A DNA stretch of 64,000 nt from Saccharum officinarum (taxonomy: Eukaryota; Streptophyta; Magnoliopsida; Poales; Poaceae): the NCBI GenBank assembly GCA_020631735.1, contig CM036160.1, forward strand, positions 115,240,680 to 115,304,679, in the 5' to 3' direction. Numbering within the stretch: position 1 is the first letter of the stretch; each line of letters begins with the position of its first letter. The position numbers and the translations under genes were made by a program. Of the stretch, positions 1 through 12,866 are shown piece after piece. The notes beneath the pieces are model-generated. The model was given only the letters and a program-made list of their open reading frames with translations. It ran no database searches and was not told the origin of the DNA.

Positions 1-355
1 TCGCTAGCCAGTGACGTCGGAGGAAGGTTCAAAATGAGGCGAAGGCAAGAATTCGACTTCGCCTAACATTCCAAAGGTCAAAGGAAGAATCGACTAAGTT
101 TAAACAAAGATATTAAGAAAACTGGTGACTGAAAGCTGAAGAATGAAGACTTGGAAGGAGAAAAAGACAACTTCGCCCTTGTAGTTGAGAAGGGTTGTAA
201 ATATTTGAGTCAGGGGCATTTTAGTCATTTTGTGTAAAACACGAAGACTGGGGCCCTATAAATACCCCCTCTGACATGTATAGTACCATGAGGAAAATGA
301 AATCAACTTTGTCTTTCATCTTATCCTTGATGTTTGAGTAATTTTTTACCCAACA
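1..355 (+). repeat. 5' LTR of the gypsy element, left end outside the window
   Basis: This matches 28,746-29,075 with scattered substitutions. It ends CCCAACA, the inverse of the TGTTGGG-like start seen at the other LTR (TATTGGG at 28,709). About 37 bases of its start lie left of the window. It has a 25-base stretch near its end (about 328-350) that the right LTR lacks. Confidence 0.8.
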
Positions 356-372
356 TCTGGCGCCCACTGTTT
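356..372 (+). other. Primer-binding site of the gypsy element
   Basis: TGGCGCCCACTG begins two bases after the LTR end. TGGCGCC-type primer sites are common in grass gypsy elements. The tRNA was not identified. Confidence 0.55.
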
Positions 373-459
373 ATGTGTGCTAAAAAATTCTCACAACCAC
401 GCGAAGCTGATGGGTAGACCTAATGGGGTAGCCGACAATAATCCACCAACAATCGAAGA

Positions 460-1846
460 CCAAAATATCAAAAAAGATACAAACTAAGATCCAAGTTTTT
501 CAAAAGCAAGCGAAGTTGAAGAACAAAGATTCAAAGAATTAGAAGAGCAAGTGCTAAGAAAGAAAAATGCCGCGCAAGAGCAAAAGAAAAATCTCTCAAA
601 CAAAGAATAGAAGAAGCCAAAGCCACGCTTCGTGAACTAAATGAACAACTTCAAAATACAAGCCACGAAGTTATACATCTAGATGAATCAAATTCAGCAA
701 CAAAAGCTTCTCATGAGAAGAACTCCCAAAAATCATTCATATCAATTGACACAAGTTCTCTCTTATCAATAAACTTACAGCTTGCACAATGGCCTTTGGG
801 TTACAAATTTAATATGATACCAACTTTCGATGGCCAATCTAACCCAAGGTAATTTTTTATGAGTTTTGAAGCTGCAGTGATTGCTGGAGCTGGCGATGAA
901 ACAACATTGGCAAAATCCCTTGTTATGGCGGTTAAAGGACCAGCACAACAATGGTACTCCTCACTGAAAGTAAAATCTATATATTCATGGGATCAACTTA
1001 AAGCAAACTTGCTCGTTGACTTTCAAGGATTTCTACCAGTTGGCTTCATAGATATTGATCTGTTCAATTGCAAATAGCAAATCAAAGAACCACTGAGCCA
1101 ATATTTCAAAAGATTCATCCAAATCAAGGCACAAATTCTAAATATCCCAGATAAAGTGGTAATAATAGCTGCAATCAAAGGCCTTCGAGTAAGCCAATGC
1201 GCTTCCCATCTTGCACGAGAGAAACCCACCACAATCGCAGAGCTTTACGAAGTTATTCAAAATATTGCAAGTCAGATGACGACTACAGAAAAAGAATCGA
1301 AAAGAAAATAACTTCAGGGCTCAAATCAAGCAACAATTTTCAACCTCCAAGACCAAATAACTATGAACGAAGACCATTTACGCCACACAATCAGGTGAAT
1401 CAAATTGAGAATGACAGCAATGTAACAGCTCAAAGTGAATACACTCACCAAAATCAATATAACCAGCGAAGTCAATTCAATGAAACAACATTTGAAAGAG
1501 AAAACTTTGGCACAACAGAAAGAGGAAAAGGAAAAACACCCTTAAAACCTAAAGATATGTATTGCATTATTCATGGTAAAGGAGCTAGACATACATCCGA
1601 AATGTGTCCAAAAGTTAAGAAAAGCATCGAAGAAGCCCAAAAAGAAAATAGGGCACAAAGACAATCAAAAACTATCAATCATGTAAGGCAAGAACAGCAC
1701 AGTACTCATCAACCTTATTATCCAATGCATTATGGACACACACAAGCTCTACTTCCAAGACCACCTCCTACATACAACTATGAACCACTAGCAATGTATC
1801 ATCCCATGCAAAATCAATGGAGGCAAAAATCCGACTCACCAACCTA
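460..1846 (+). pseudogene. gypsy gag, broken
   Basis: Gag pieces lie in more than one frame. About 500-860 gives a charged, K/E/Q-rich start. About 859-1,310 gives a retrotransposon capsid-like stretch, including WYSSL, WDQL and a run around PLSQYFKRF, with an in-frame stop at about 1,075. About 1,310-1,846 gives a basic Q/N-rich tail with a CxxHG...H...C knuckle-like motif (YCIIHGKGARHTSEMC) near 1,558-1,605. The protein would package element RNA. Stops and frame changes mean it cannot be made intact from this copy. Confidence 0.7.
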
Positions 1847-2040
1847 ATATTCAATTAGCACAATCTGAAGCTTCAGTTGCAAACAACAACCCACAAAACA
1901 GCCAAGCCAAGCAAGAGAACACCTCCCCGTCAGTCTCAGCGGTAAACAATAATGCAATCATCCCAAGTAGAGGAAGAATACTGACAATCATAGGAGGAAA
2001 TAACATAGACCATGAAAATAACAGTCAAAGGAAAAATTAC

Positions 2041-3018
2041 TTCCAAAGAGTAAATTTAATTTCAATGGAAGGTCCATATAAAAAGACAAGATGGTCTCAT
2101 CTACCAATCACATTTTTAGAGGAAGACCTTCAACTCAAAGATTATCTACATATATATACTATGGTAATCGAAGCAAATATTGATGGATGGGCAGTCTCAA
2201 AAATATTAGTCGATGAAGGTATAGCTCCGCTGACATCATATTCACATCAACAATTGACGCCATGAAAATCGACCGCGGAATATTAGGAAGGGCTGAGCAC
2301 CCACTTTTTGGCTTCGGTGGCAAGAAAATACACTCAATTGGAAGAATAATTTTGCCAGTCTATTTTAGAATAGTAAGCAATGCAAGAACAGAGCAAATAG
2401 CATTCGACATGGTCGATATGTACTATCCATACAATGCACTTTTTGGAAGAGGAACTTTGAACGTATTCGAAGCATTCATAAGTTACTCATACTTATGTAT
2501 GAAAATGTCAGTAATAAATGGAGTAATCACAGTATACGGAGACCAAACTGAGGCAAGAAACATTGAAAAAGAATACACATCAGGACAAAAAAATGTTCAC
2601 GTAATAGTTGAAGAAGAAAAAAAGAAAAAGAAAATGCAAAGCCTAAAACCAAAGCTCAAGCATGTGAAGAAGCAAAAAGAGTACCTCTTAATCCGCTAGT
2701 ACCAGACAAAAAAGTCATCATCGGCACCGAACTCTCTCAACAGGAGGAGGAAAAACTTGTTGAATTCCTTCAAAGCAACAAAGGCATATTCGCTTGGTCA
2801 TGCAATAATCTAGGGGGAGTCAGCAGAGACATAATTGAGCACAAACTAGACATCGATCCAAAAATCAGACCCAAAAAGCAGAAGTTAAGAAAACTAGTCG
2901 AAGACAGAGTTCAGGCAGCCAAAGCTGAAGTCCAAAGATTGCTTGACGCAAAAGTTATAAGAGAAGTCAAATTCACAACTTGACTAGCAAACATAGTTAT
3001 GGTCAAGAAAAGAATGAA
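2041..3018 (+). pseudogene. gypsy protease and start of reverse transcriptase, broken
   Basis: A retropepsin-like stretch starts near 2,161 (VIEANIDGWAVSKILVD). It loses frame at the catalytic loop, where DEG stands in place of the usual D-S/T-G-type triad, and resumes in another frame at 2,262 (MKIDRG...). After a lysine-rich linker (about 2,600-2,700) the sequence gives the typical gypsy entry into RT (VIREVKFTT, a stop, then LANIVMVKK) and stops matching RT near 3,018, where LINE sequence starts. The frame break at the active site and the stop before LANIV show the copy is inactive. Confidence 0.7.
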
Positions 3019-3808
3019 AATCCTCCAAGCTGACACCAGACAGTTGGTCTTTCTCAAAGCATTATTGCACAGTTTTACGGAATCGACAGGACTCAAAGTT
3101 AATTATAGTAAGTCCCATATGTACCCCATCAATGTTTCCAAGGAGATAATGGCACACCTTGCAAGCACTTTTGGCTGTGATATAGGCACCATGCCTTTCA
3201 CTTACCTAGGATTACCCATGGGTACGACCAAACCCCACATTGAGGACTTCACACCGATGATGGATAGAATTGAAAGAAGATTATCTGCGTGCTCAACTTG
3301 GCTGTCCTACTCTGGTAGGTTGGAAATGGTCAACTCTGTAATATCCCCGATCACCACATATGCTATGTGCACCATTAAATTGCCCAAGGGAGTCATTGAT
3401 AATATTGACAGAGCAAGGAAGCAGTGCCTCTGGAGAGGCAATGATCCTGAGAAGAAGGGTGGAAACCTTGTGGCATGGCCAACTGTGATGAAACCCAAAG
3501 AGAAGGGAGGTCTGGGTGTGATCAATCTTCACCTACAGAATGACGCTCTTCTCCTAAAGCAGCTAAGCAAATTTTATAACAAGAAAGACATCCCATGGGT
3601 ACAACTAGTTTGGAGCAAATATTATGACATCAAAGTACCCCATGCTGCAAGGGAAATGGGCTCTTTTTGGTGGAAAGATGTATTGCGCCTCAATGTCATC
3701 TTTAGAAGAATTGCTAAGTGCGAACTTGGGAAAGGCTCCTCAGTTTGTTTTTAGGAAGATCAGTGGTCTGTGTCAGTGCTATCTCAAGATTACCCAAGAT
3801 TGGCTTCT
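3019..3808 (+). pseudogene. L1-type LINE reverse transcriptase fragment
   Basis: A reading frame up to 3,754 encodes the downstream part of a plant L1-type non-LTR RT. It shows GLKVNYSKS, then TYLGLPMGTTKP, then LSYSGRLEMVNSV, then KQCLWRG, followed by the linker typical of LINE RT C-termini (KGGLGVINL, LLLKQLSKFYN). After 3,754 a frame change brings in the start of the next segment. The catalytic YADD-containing part is absent, no poly(A) tail follows, and the right edge is cut by an LTR at 3,809. It joins gypsy RT sequence at its left edge with no clear target duplication. Confidence 0.75.
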
Positions 3809-6800
3809 GTAACACCTCGGGTGTTAAGCATGCATTAACATTTCAAATCATGAGCATTTGCATCAAATGCATTTCATAATCACATGCAATGTAAGTTAAA
3901 AACTAAATTGAAACGTGTGAAACATATTTTTGAAACATACATGTTGCATTTGCTTGCTAGGGTTGTAAAACTTGTTTGGCTATAATTTTAAATAACCTAG
4001 AATTGATTAGCATGATTTTTGGAGTAACTTTTGTATTCAAAATTTTCTCAAATTATATTTTTAAAAATATTCTAGCAAAATGAGTTTTATTTAAAAAAAT
4101 TGGACTTTAAATCATTTATTCAAAATCTATTTGGAATTTTGAAAAATTCCCTAAATAAAAGTTGTAGATAATTAAATTTTGAACAACTTTTATTTTGGGG
4201 TCAACTTTTGAAAAAGTCTTTTTCTTCTTCTTCAGAATTGGAATTTTAGACTGTGTAGAAAATCTGGAATTTAATTTGAAAACAAAAAAGTGAATTTCGG
4301 CTTAACGGGCCGCCGCCCCACTTCCGGCCCGCATGCTCAAGCCGGCCTAGCCCGTGTCCGCACCGTCTCCCCCCTCTCCCGTGCGCGCCCGCGTCTCGCC
4401 CGACCACGGTCAGGAGCGGCCCGTCACATGGCCGTACACTGCCGGCGTGCTCGCCCAGTGGCACGTCGGTGGCCCCCGCACGCCCGCGCAGTGCCTTAAC
4501 CCGAGCCGCGCCCTTCCTCCACCCCATTCTCTCCTCCTATCTCCCTGCCTCTCCCACCAGTAGCACTGCGGCACAGCCGCCATTGCCGCGCCGCCGCGGA
4601 GCTCGCCGTCACGCGCTACCGTCACTTCTGCTCGCGGCCGACGCACCGCAGCAGCCCGCTCCTCCTCACCGCACCTTCTGCACGCGCCACCGCCCGAGGT
4701 AAAGGTCGAGGCGACCAGCTCTTTCTCTCTCGCCATGGCCAAAGCTCCGGTGGAGCTCCCGGTCCGTGCCACCACCGCCGCTCCGCCCTTCTATCCTCTC
4801 TCTCGCGCGCGCATCCGCTCCGCCTCGTTGCGCTAAAGCTAGCACCCGTGCCCAATCGGCAGCTTTGGCTTTCTCCGCGTCGGAAAGCGTTTGCGCCGCC
4901 GCGTGCCCGCAGCCGTCGTCCGCCTCATCGCCAGCGAGCCCCCGCCGGTGCATCTCGGGCCAACCGATGGCACCATCGGGTTCGGCTTGGAGAGGCAAGT
5001 CCAACGGTGTCCACCTCGTCGCCGGAAAACCTCACCGACGGCAAGGGAACCGCTGGTCAGCGCCGCCCCTGCTCCCGGGTGGCTGACGGGTGGGGTCCCG
5101 GTTGACCGAGGGTCCCAGCTGCAGTGTCTCAGGGCTGGATCCGGGGTGAAAGCACGGGGTGCGCGTAGCATTTAGGACCAGGTGGAATTTCGGATTCAAG
5201 GAAAATGATTTCCAGAAATTGTGAAAAAACTTTCAAAAATCTATATCTCAAGATTTATAGCTCCAAAAATTGTGAAATAAATTTTGGTAGACTTTTTAAG
5301 GCCAGATCTATGATGTAAAATTATTGCATATCAAGTTTGAAATACTTTTATGTATAGATTTATTTAATTCTTATGATTGCTGATATTTTAGAAAATGTCT
5401 AATAAATATAATATTGATCAAAAAAATATGGTTCCAGTTTCATTAGTCTTCTTTAGTGATGTACTTTCTAGGAAAAATGTATATGATGCTTGTTATGTGG
5501 AAATATTTTGAGGTGTAGTCCAAGTGCCTTTAATTGATGATTTTTGTTATTTTTGGTAGAGAGCAAAAATTGTATAACGCATGCATGTGATAATTTTTAT
5601 GACGTGATTGTTTACTGTGTAGAGCATAGGAAAAATAATGAATCTGTTGTTTGATACTTTTCATAGTACAAAGTATTTTCATGCTCATTATTATGCTATA
5701 GCTTGTTAATTTTGTATAGATTGTTTTACTTATCCAAATCTTATGAAATTTCTGTGGTATGCTATTTGGAGTAGGATTATACTACTGTAATTTTTGTAGA
5801 TTTTTTCATGCAACAGAAATAGGTGTTACTGTGTAACCCTAGATTAAATAGGAAATAAAAAGTTATTCTTTATGAGTAATTAAAGTAATAAGAAGTGTTT
5901 GGTGTATCTTTGAAGCACCAAACTACCTTGCTGGTGTTACTTGATAGGTTAAGGTATTAGAGATTGATAAAGTGTAGTAACACTTGTGTTAGGGTTATAT
6001 GCTAGCTAGTGTGAGAATGGATGACATGCTTGTAATGATTAGTCTTGGATGATGTTGACTACCTTGTAGAAAGCTTTTTTTTGTCTCTAATCTCTACTAT
6101 AAGTTTCAAGGTGTTCATCTGCATATCATGACATCGTGATCATGGCATTCCACCGCATCCGATGCACCGTTTGCATATTTACTTATGCAATTGTATCATA
6201 CAGGATCGCAGGAGGAGTCGCCAGTAGCAGTGCTGGAAGAACAGACCGGGACCGATCCACAAGAGCTCTAGGCATAGGAGGTGCCTGAGGAAGAGGAACA
6301 AGGAGAGGACTTGCCCGAGTACGTAGATCACCAGCCTAGTTCATTTGAAAGAGGCAAGCCCTGGAGCATTTTAAATTCCCTACTTTATGAAGCAATTCTT
6401 TATATATGAGTTATATATTATTGCATTAAGTTATAGGAGTTGCGTGAAACCATTGATGCATTTATTACTATCCTTGCCTACCTTATTACCTTGTTACCCT
6501 GTTAGGTCAGGATCGAATAACTGCTTAGCCTTGCTTAGACCGGTAGCGATTCGGTGATTTCCGGTCACCTATACTGGTAGGTGGTTACTTAAAGAATTTA
6601 GCTATGGAAAGCATGATATCCTAGAATTAACCATGTGTTGATGGAAAATTGGAGACCGGATGGAAAAAGTTGGAGGCAACCAGACAGGGTTCTGGGGTGC
6701 TGTTAGTTTTCTGTCTGTGTCGATTAGGGACCGATCGTTGCTTGTCCCTCTTGTCATGTTGAACGCATGCCTCACATTTAGCTGGCCGAATAAAGTACCT

Positions 6801-7812
6801 TTCGACCGCGAAGCTAGTGACATGATTCGGGCCAGGACCTACACGGGTGCGCATACTGGTGCTAAAGAGGGTATGACAGGGACGCGAAGAGTGAGCCCAA
6901 GGTGCGTCCTGGCAGTTGGGCGGTCCCTGGGTACTGCGGCCCCAGTTTATCCCACGACGTTTACTGGAATCTTATTATTGGTGATCTGTAGCTCACTTGA
7001 TCGGTGAGTGTGGTTTGTGTGAGGAATAAATCACCACTGGTTAGGAATCGATTCGAATCACCATCGCTCCTGGATAGTGAGCACTTGACTCGAGCTACAA
7101 CATCGTAGTAATTATGATGGAACATTGATGGTTATGATGGAACATCGTAGTAATGTATTGGTTAATCAAATGATTGCTATAGTACAGGTGCCTACCTAGT
7201 TGGATAGGTTATAATAAAGATGATGCAAAGTACTGAAAATGTTTTCTTATGATAGCTTATGCTTTTCGCAAATAAGTCAGCTAGCCCACGAAAGAAAGCC
7301 TTGCATGCTCCTTGATGTCGTTTATTTCTGGTTTAAGACGGGTAAGTCTAGTTGAGTACCTTCTCGTACTCAGGGCGTTGTTCCCATTGTTATTGCAGAT
7401 GGTCAAATGTACTACGACTATTGCTTTAACTGCCTGTATCCAGCGATGTGCGACAATTAGGACCAAGGGTAATGGTCACTCCGTATCTCTCCTCTAATGC
7501 TTTTGTGGGAGATGACTACCTGCTGGCACTGTATCTGAACTAAGTGTGTGTGTGGTTTTAAAACTACTTGCTTCCGCTATGTTAATTTAAACTTGTGTTG
7601 TAATAACTTTATGTTCTCAACTCCGATGTATTCAACTGTCGTTGCGAACTTTATATAACATATGATGATGGCTGCTAAACCAGTATGATCTTGGTTGGAA
7701 TGTTGGTTGGTTTGAAATCCTTCGTGATTTCACAGAATCTTGGATTGTACGGGCTTAAGTTTGGTAAATTATCTGCCTCGGTGGAAGATTTTCTTACTTA
7801 ATCTCATATAAT
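3809..7812 (+). repeat. 4-kb LTR, family 1 (copy 1), right end missing
   Basis: It starts TGTAACACCTCGGGTGTTA and aligns along its length with 21,364-25,323 and 60,252-64,000. Alignment stops about 20 bases before the expected TGTTACA end, where sequence of an inverted element begins. A GC-rich block (about 4,300-5,170) lies 0.5 kb from the start; the rest is AT-rich. The size, the TGTAACACC start and the conserved GAGTACCTTCTCGTACTC segment (about 7,357) suggest a Tekay/Del-like chromovirus LTR. That family name is an inference. Confidence 0.7.
6205..6375 (+). pseudogene. LTR-embedded acidic reading frame, copy 1 (two stops)
   Basis: After ...CATACAG the frame starting GSQEE gives an E/P-rich peptide ending HQPSSFERGKPWSI. 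It aligns in frame with copies at 62,541 and 23,698 but has two stop codons (about 6,268 and 6,274). A CAG that could be a splice acceptor precedes it in this copy, as at 62,540. No function is known to me. Confidence 0.4.
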
Positions 7813-9250
7813 CTCACTATCCCAAAGTAACTCTGAGTCACTCCTGCATCCTTGAGGTTCTAACTCAACGCATCAATTCTTGTGTTCTTCTTCATAATTC
7901 CACCGTTAGAGATAACCTATCCAAAACTTACTAGGCATGCTTGGTATAGCAGTGAGGTTTCCTAAGTCTCTATAGAACCAACTATAGATTTCCAACATCA
8001 CCTCCTACGTTATCCATGCCAATTTACCTTGGGTATGCTGAAGGTTGAACTCCCAACTGATGATAGCTACTGATGATAGCTCGAATTGAAGACCAATCCT
8101 GATGATTACCCGAGCTCTATGTAAACAATCCAACAAGTCCTCAATCCTAAGAAAAGATGTCCGCACTCGATAGTGACTTCTCCACCATGGGGATAACCGA
8201 TTCTTCCAAGTGACACACTCGAATGTTTGAATCCTTCAGCTTGCAACTTCTTTAACTTGGCTACCCCCTTAAGAAAAGATCAACTAGGGGAACGAAAGAG
8301 TAGCCTGAACCTTCTTCTAAGTAAGTTTACTATCATGATGACCTTCTGACATTCAATAAAAAACTCATGTGCATAAACAAGAACAAGTAATCTGAAATTC
8401 CTTGCGAGAAGAAAAATAGTAGTACATAAAATAGCCATAACTCGAGTTCCGTTAATCCAATTAAGTTGCATCTTATACCATTGGAAAGATTATCAAATTC
8501 TATACAACTTACTTATAGAACACTTTTCCAAATTCTGCAGTTAAGTTGGTCGAAATAGTGCACCACCGAACATGTCCCAGTTTTCTGATAGCACAGATAC
8601 ATTGTCTTGCGAATTTCATAATTCCTAATCCAAAACAGCTATGAGGGTGATTCTTGTGGTCTGAGAAAGATATCAAAGTCTACTATTGTCCAAAAATTTT
8701 CATCATTTTTGGTCATCCAAGAAAAGAGATATAATCCGAGGAGGATAGGCTGCTCTGAAAAGATAGGATAGAGAAAACATGAGAAACCAAAACCTGGCTA
8801 TCTATTCATTAATCCCTATGCCCTACAATTATATCTAAATGAAATTATGGGAAATCCCATGAGATCATTGTAATCATTACAAAGATCCAAATCAAGCATA
8901 AACATAATGACAACCAACGAAACACTGAAGGTTCACACTTCAAACATTGAGTCAATTGGCGATACTATCGTTCTCTTCATACCAAGGGAAAGGATCCTAA
9001 AGCTCTTATTCTGATTATGCAAGAAGGTGGTAAGAGAAGATTCTAAAAGCATATCAAGGCAATGAGTATAGATGAGAGCAAGGCTTAAAATAAGCATCAA
9101 GAAGGAGACAAATATCAAGGGTAGATATATAGTAGAGAAGAAAATGTCAAGGATTATAGAGCAAGGATTTTATAGCAAGTTCAAAACCTTAAGACGATCA
9201 TTTTCTAACTAGGCTTGCGTCCTACAGTCAGTATTGCTTTGATACCACTC
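7813..9250 (-). mobile_element. Leader region of an inverted LTR retrotransposon, with primer-binding site
   Basis: The block has no coding signal. Its right end holds the reverse complement of TGGTATCAAAGC (9,236-9,247), an initiator-tRNA-Met-type primer site, three bases from the LTR at 9,251. It is therefore the untranslated leader of an element that runs right to left. Its gag-pol is missing because the block ends abruptly against the LTR of family 1 at about 7,812. Confidence 0.65.
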
Positions 9251-12200
9251 TATCACACCTGATTTTAAGGATAAAACCAAACATATACTATATGTGAAAT
9301 AAAGAAGTAAAATCTCACATATAGCCACAGATAAGTGTAATATCAAGAGACAAATGCTGAATAAACATAACGCAAATAGTATAAGATATAACCTTAGAGG
9401 GCAACACAGCGGAAAGACAACTCCGAACAACGGGTGTAGACTTCACTCTAGGAACAAACTGACTGGTTGATCACAAGTCTAACAATTCCAGAATCTAGCA
9501 ATATGGTACCCTTTCTGAGATGTGGGGGAAATAGCAAGGGTGAGTCAATGTCGAACTCAACAAATATATCATGGGGTTCGTGAGGCTCAAAAGGTTGACA
9601 CTGGTTTACTGCGATTAGCTTTTAGTGAGTCATCTTTTAGCAATTGAGTAGCAACAAGTTTACCATATGCCTAAGTAACCTCATGATCATGTAAAAGAGA
9701 ATAATGTATAGCAAGAAACAATAATCATTAGTGAGCATCAATATCATCAGTATTATCATTATCATCAGTGTTCATCATTTATTCTGTAAGGGTCCAAGGC
9801 CACTCGTGACCGTGAGCATGGTTGTTATAACAGTTTTATACTCTGCAGAGGTTGTACACTTTCACTGTGAGTCATGATTTACCCTTTCGCCCGAGGTAGC
9901 CAATCTCTTGACCAACTTCCAAGGAAGGTCGGCAGGGTTCACTATGAAGTCTTTCAAAGGTTCGTCTAACAAGTTAGGGCCGCTAGGTTTCATCAGTCTG
10001 TCTGTGTGATACAACCACACAGGGATCCACAGTCTGCTTTTCCCCATTTGCGCCACAAGGGTAACCTCTAACAAGCTAGAAAAGGTCCTTCTATATGACT
10101 AAAGCCAGAGCCATGTAGCCCTCACAGTTGTACTGTAAGTCCCGGATGTTTGCTTATAGATGAGTCCTTATGGAGAGAAACTAGAGCACCGTAAGATAGC
10201 CCAATGCTCTAGCCCCCTTTAAGTATGTTACTAAAATGTCATCTTTTAATGTTTATTGCATATTCCATTAGTCAAGTTATAAGACCATGGTTATTCAAAA
10301 AGAGCACTAGCATCACTACCCAATGCAACAATTCCATAAGTGTCAAGGTACAAGATACAAAAGCTAGGATATCCTTAGTGGTAACAAGGTAGACACATGC
10401 ACATGAATTAAGTGTATTAAAAGTGAATAGGAAACAAGAATGATCCCATGCTATACTTGCCTTAAATCAAGATCATTTCTCTGATCCAAATCTTCAATTA
10501 ATAGCTTCTTGAATATCCACATAAATCTCACCGACCGGACTTGATCAATAAATCACCACACACGCATCGAACAATCATACATGAAGCAAACAATGAATAA
10601 TAATTAGAATATTACACCAAACAAGTGAAACAACAAGTAAAAAGGTTTTAAAGAAGTTCTACACGTTCCTACGAACACACAGACGCGGAAAGCACGCTAA
10701 TCGGAGCTACGGTTAAAAAGAAGCGACTAGCTCCGAGAATTTTATATATTATATTTAAGAAAAAGCCAATATACTTTGATTTATTTTAATTGAGCAAAAC
10801 AATCTAAAGAGTTATTAAGGCCAGATTAGTCAAAAGATAATTTAATTCAAAAGCCATGTTGAAACTACTCATGTTTAGTTTGTAAACAATATCATATAAT
10901 CTAATCAAGTTAAACTTTATCATTGCAAAAGATATAAACATGTAAAAGCATTTAACCTAATTGTATATGATGTAAGCAAATTATAATTTAGAAATACATT
11001 TATGTTCGTTAGTAACTAATCACATTAATATTTATGTATTTATCACCAAAGTATAAATAACATTATTGCTTTTATATTACAAAACTAGTGTCATGCAAAT
11101 TAACCAAGTTAATATTAACATTTTAATTATAGACACATGTCATGATATAAATTAAATATGACTGCTAGCATGTGGATTGTATCGACATGAAATTAACACG
11201 GCAAGAACGAACTGAACCGGAGTCAAAACAAGGAACCGGTGGAGATTGACTCTTGATTATGTGTGATGTATTTTTATTGTATTTCGGGATTTGTTTTGCT
11301 AAAGAAAAATGGCCATAAAACACATCATGACCTCATATGACATCATCAAGCTAGCAGTTGGATTAAAGCATGGCAAAGCTTGCATGGGTCACGGTTGGCT
11401 CAGGATGGTTACGTGTACATGTGTATTTTCATAGTATTTCTAGATTTGTTTTTCTGAAAGAAAACAACTATAATGTGCGTATGACATGATCGTGACATCA
11501 TTGTGATGTCATCAAGCTAGCAATTGGCACGCATGGCCAGCTGCTCGCTCGCGCGTGTGCGTGCGCGCGCCAGGGGGCGGAGGCAGGGGCTCTTCGTAAA
11601 AGGGGCTCGACTACCGACTGACCAAGTCGACGGGGCACGTGATGATGTGAGATTAGCTAGAAACAGTAGCACCGGTGAAGATAGCCATTGCCGGCGGTGA
11701 AGAGCTCGTCAGCGTTCAACGAGAATGGCGTATGCGACTTGGGTTTGGACGGGAAGGGCATGGGAACAAGATTAACTCTCGACGAACTCACCTAGAGGGT
11801 CCTCGTCGGCGATGAAGGGACAGCTAGGGAGTGCTGCTCGTTAGGGCGGACGGTGGCTCCCTGCATGCGAAGATCGGCGATGACGTGAGAAAAACAGAGG
11901 GCACGAGATAACGAGAAAACGGTTGCTACAGCTTCTTCACCTGGTGCGGGGCTCGGCAACTGGCTACGAACGGCGGTGGAGCGGAGGACGGCGTCAACAG
12001 CAGCGGCGAACGGATGCACTCTGCCAACCAAACGCGACCGCGCGAGGCAAAACTAGGGCTAGCAGCGGACAGGCTCGACTCCTCGGCGAGACTCAACCGG
12101 ACAGAAGCGCAGGCTAGGGCTTGGATGGTCGGCGCGTAGGAGGGTTTCGCGAGCTCAGGTGTGGCGCTCGACAGAGGCGGCGGCTGCGAGCTAGGGTTCA

Positions 12201-12866
12201 GGTCGGGCGTCATGAGGGTTTTCGGACGGGGCGGTGGCACCTAGAGCTCCGTTTTATAGGGGCGCAAGACGTGGAGGCCATGCCAAATCCCAGAGATTTG
12301 GAGGCGGCGGCGATTTCCATCCCGGGTGGGCGGAAGTCCGGCTCGGCCATGGTGGAGATGGAAGACAACGCTGGCATGTGGGCTCCATCGGTCAGATATA
12401 GAGGAGGTGGGACCGCTCGGTCAGATAGAGAGCAAGGGATGGCGAGCGTTGCGCGGGGTCGGGCTCCTGCTGCTGCTGGCTCCGGGACACGGAAGAGAAT
12501 GGGCCAGCCTGGGCCACTTCGGCCATGCTAAGAAGAGAGAGGGAACTAGGCTGCTTGGGCCAACCGACAAGAGAGAGGGAGAGAGGAGCTTTCCATTTTA
12601 TTTTATTTATTTTTTATTTATTTTTTATTTTTAGAGCTTTCAAAACTATTTTCAAATAGATTGTAAATCATTTCAGATTTTTAGTCAAAACCACTCAATA
12701 CAAATAAATCATATGCAGTGGCATGAATGCACCAACAATGTTGCTAATCCTATGATAAATTTAATTTAATGAAAATTTTATTTTCCTATATTTTCATGAG
12801 CACAAAAATTCAAAATTAAATCTTTTTAGCTCTATTTTCTAAAGAAGCAAATTTTAGGGTGTTACA
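9251..12866 (-). repeat. 3.6-kb LTR in reverse orientation (5' LTR of inverted element)
   Basis: Read on the minus strand it starts TGTAACACCCTAAAATTTG and ends AGGTGTGATA next to the primer site. It shares the TGTAACACC start and the internal GC-rich block (about 11,540-12,590) with the other large LTRs here but has a different sequence. A long AT-rich stretch (10,740-11,170) lies beside the GC block. It joins gypsy internal sequence at 12,867. No matching target duplication is seen because the element's other end is gone. Confidence 0.65.
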
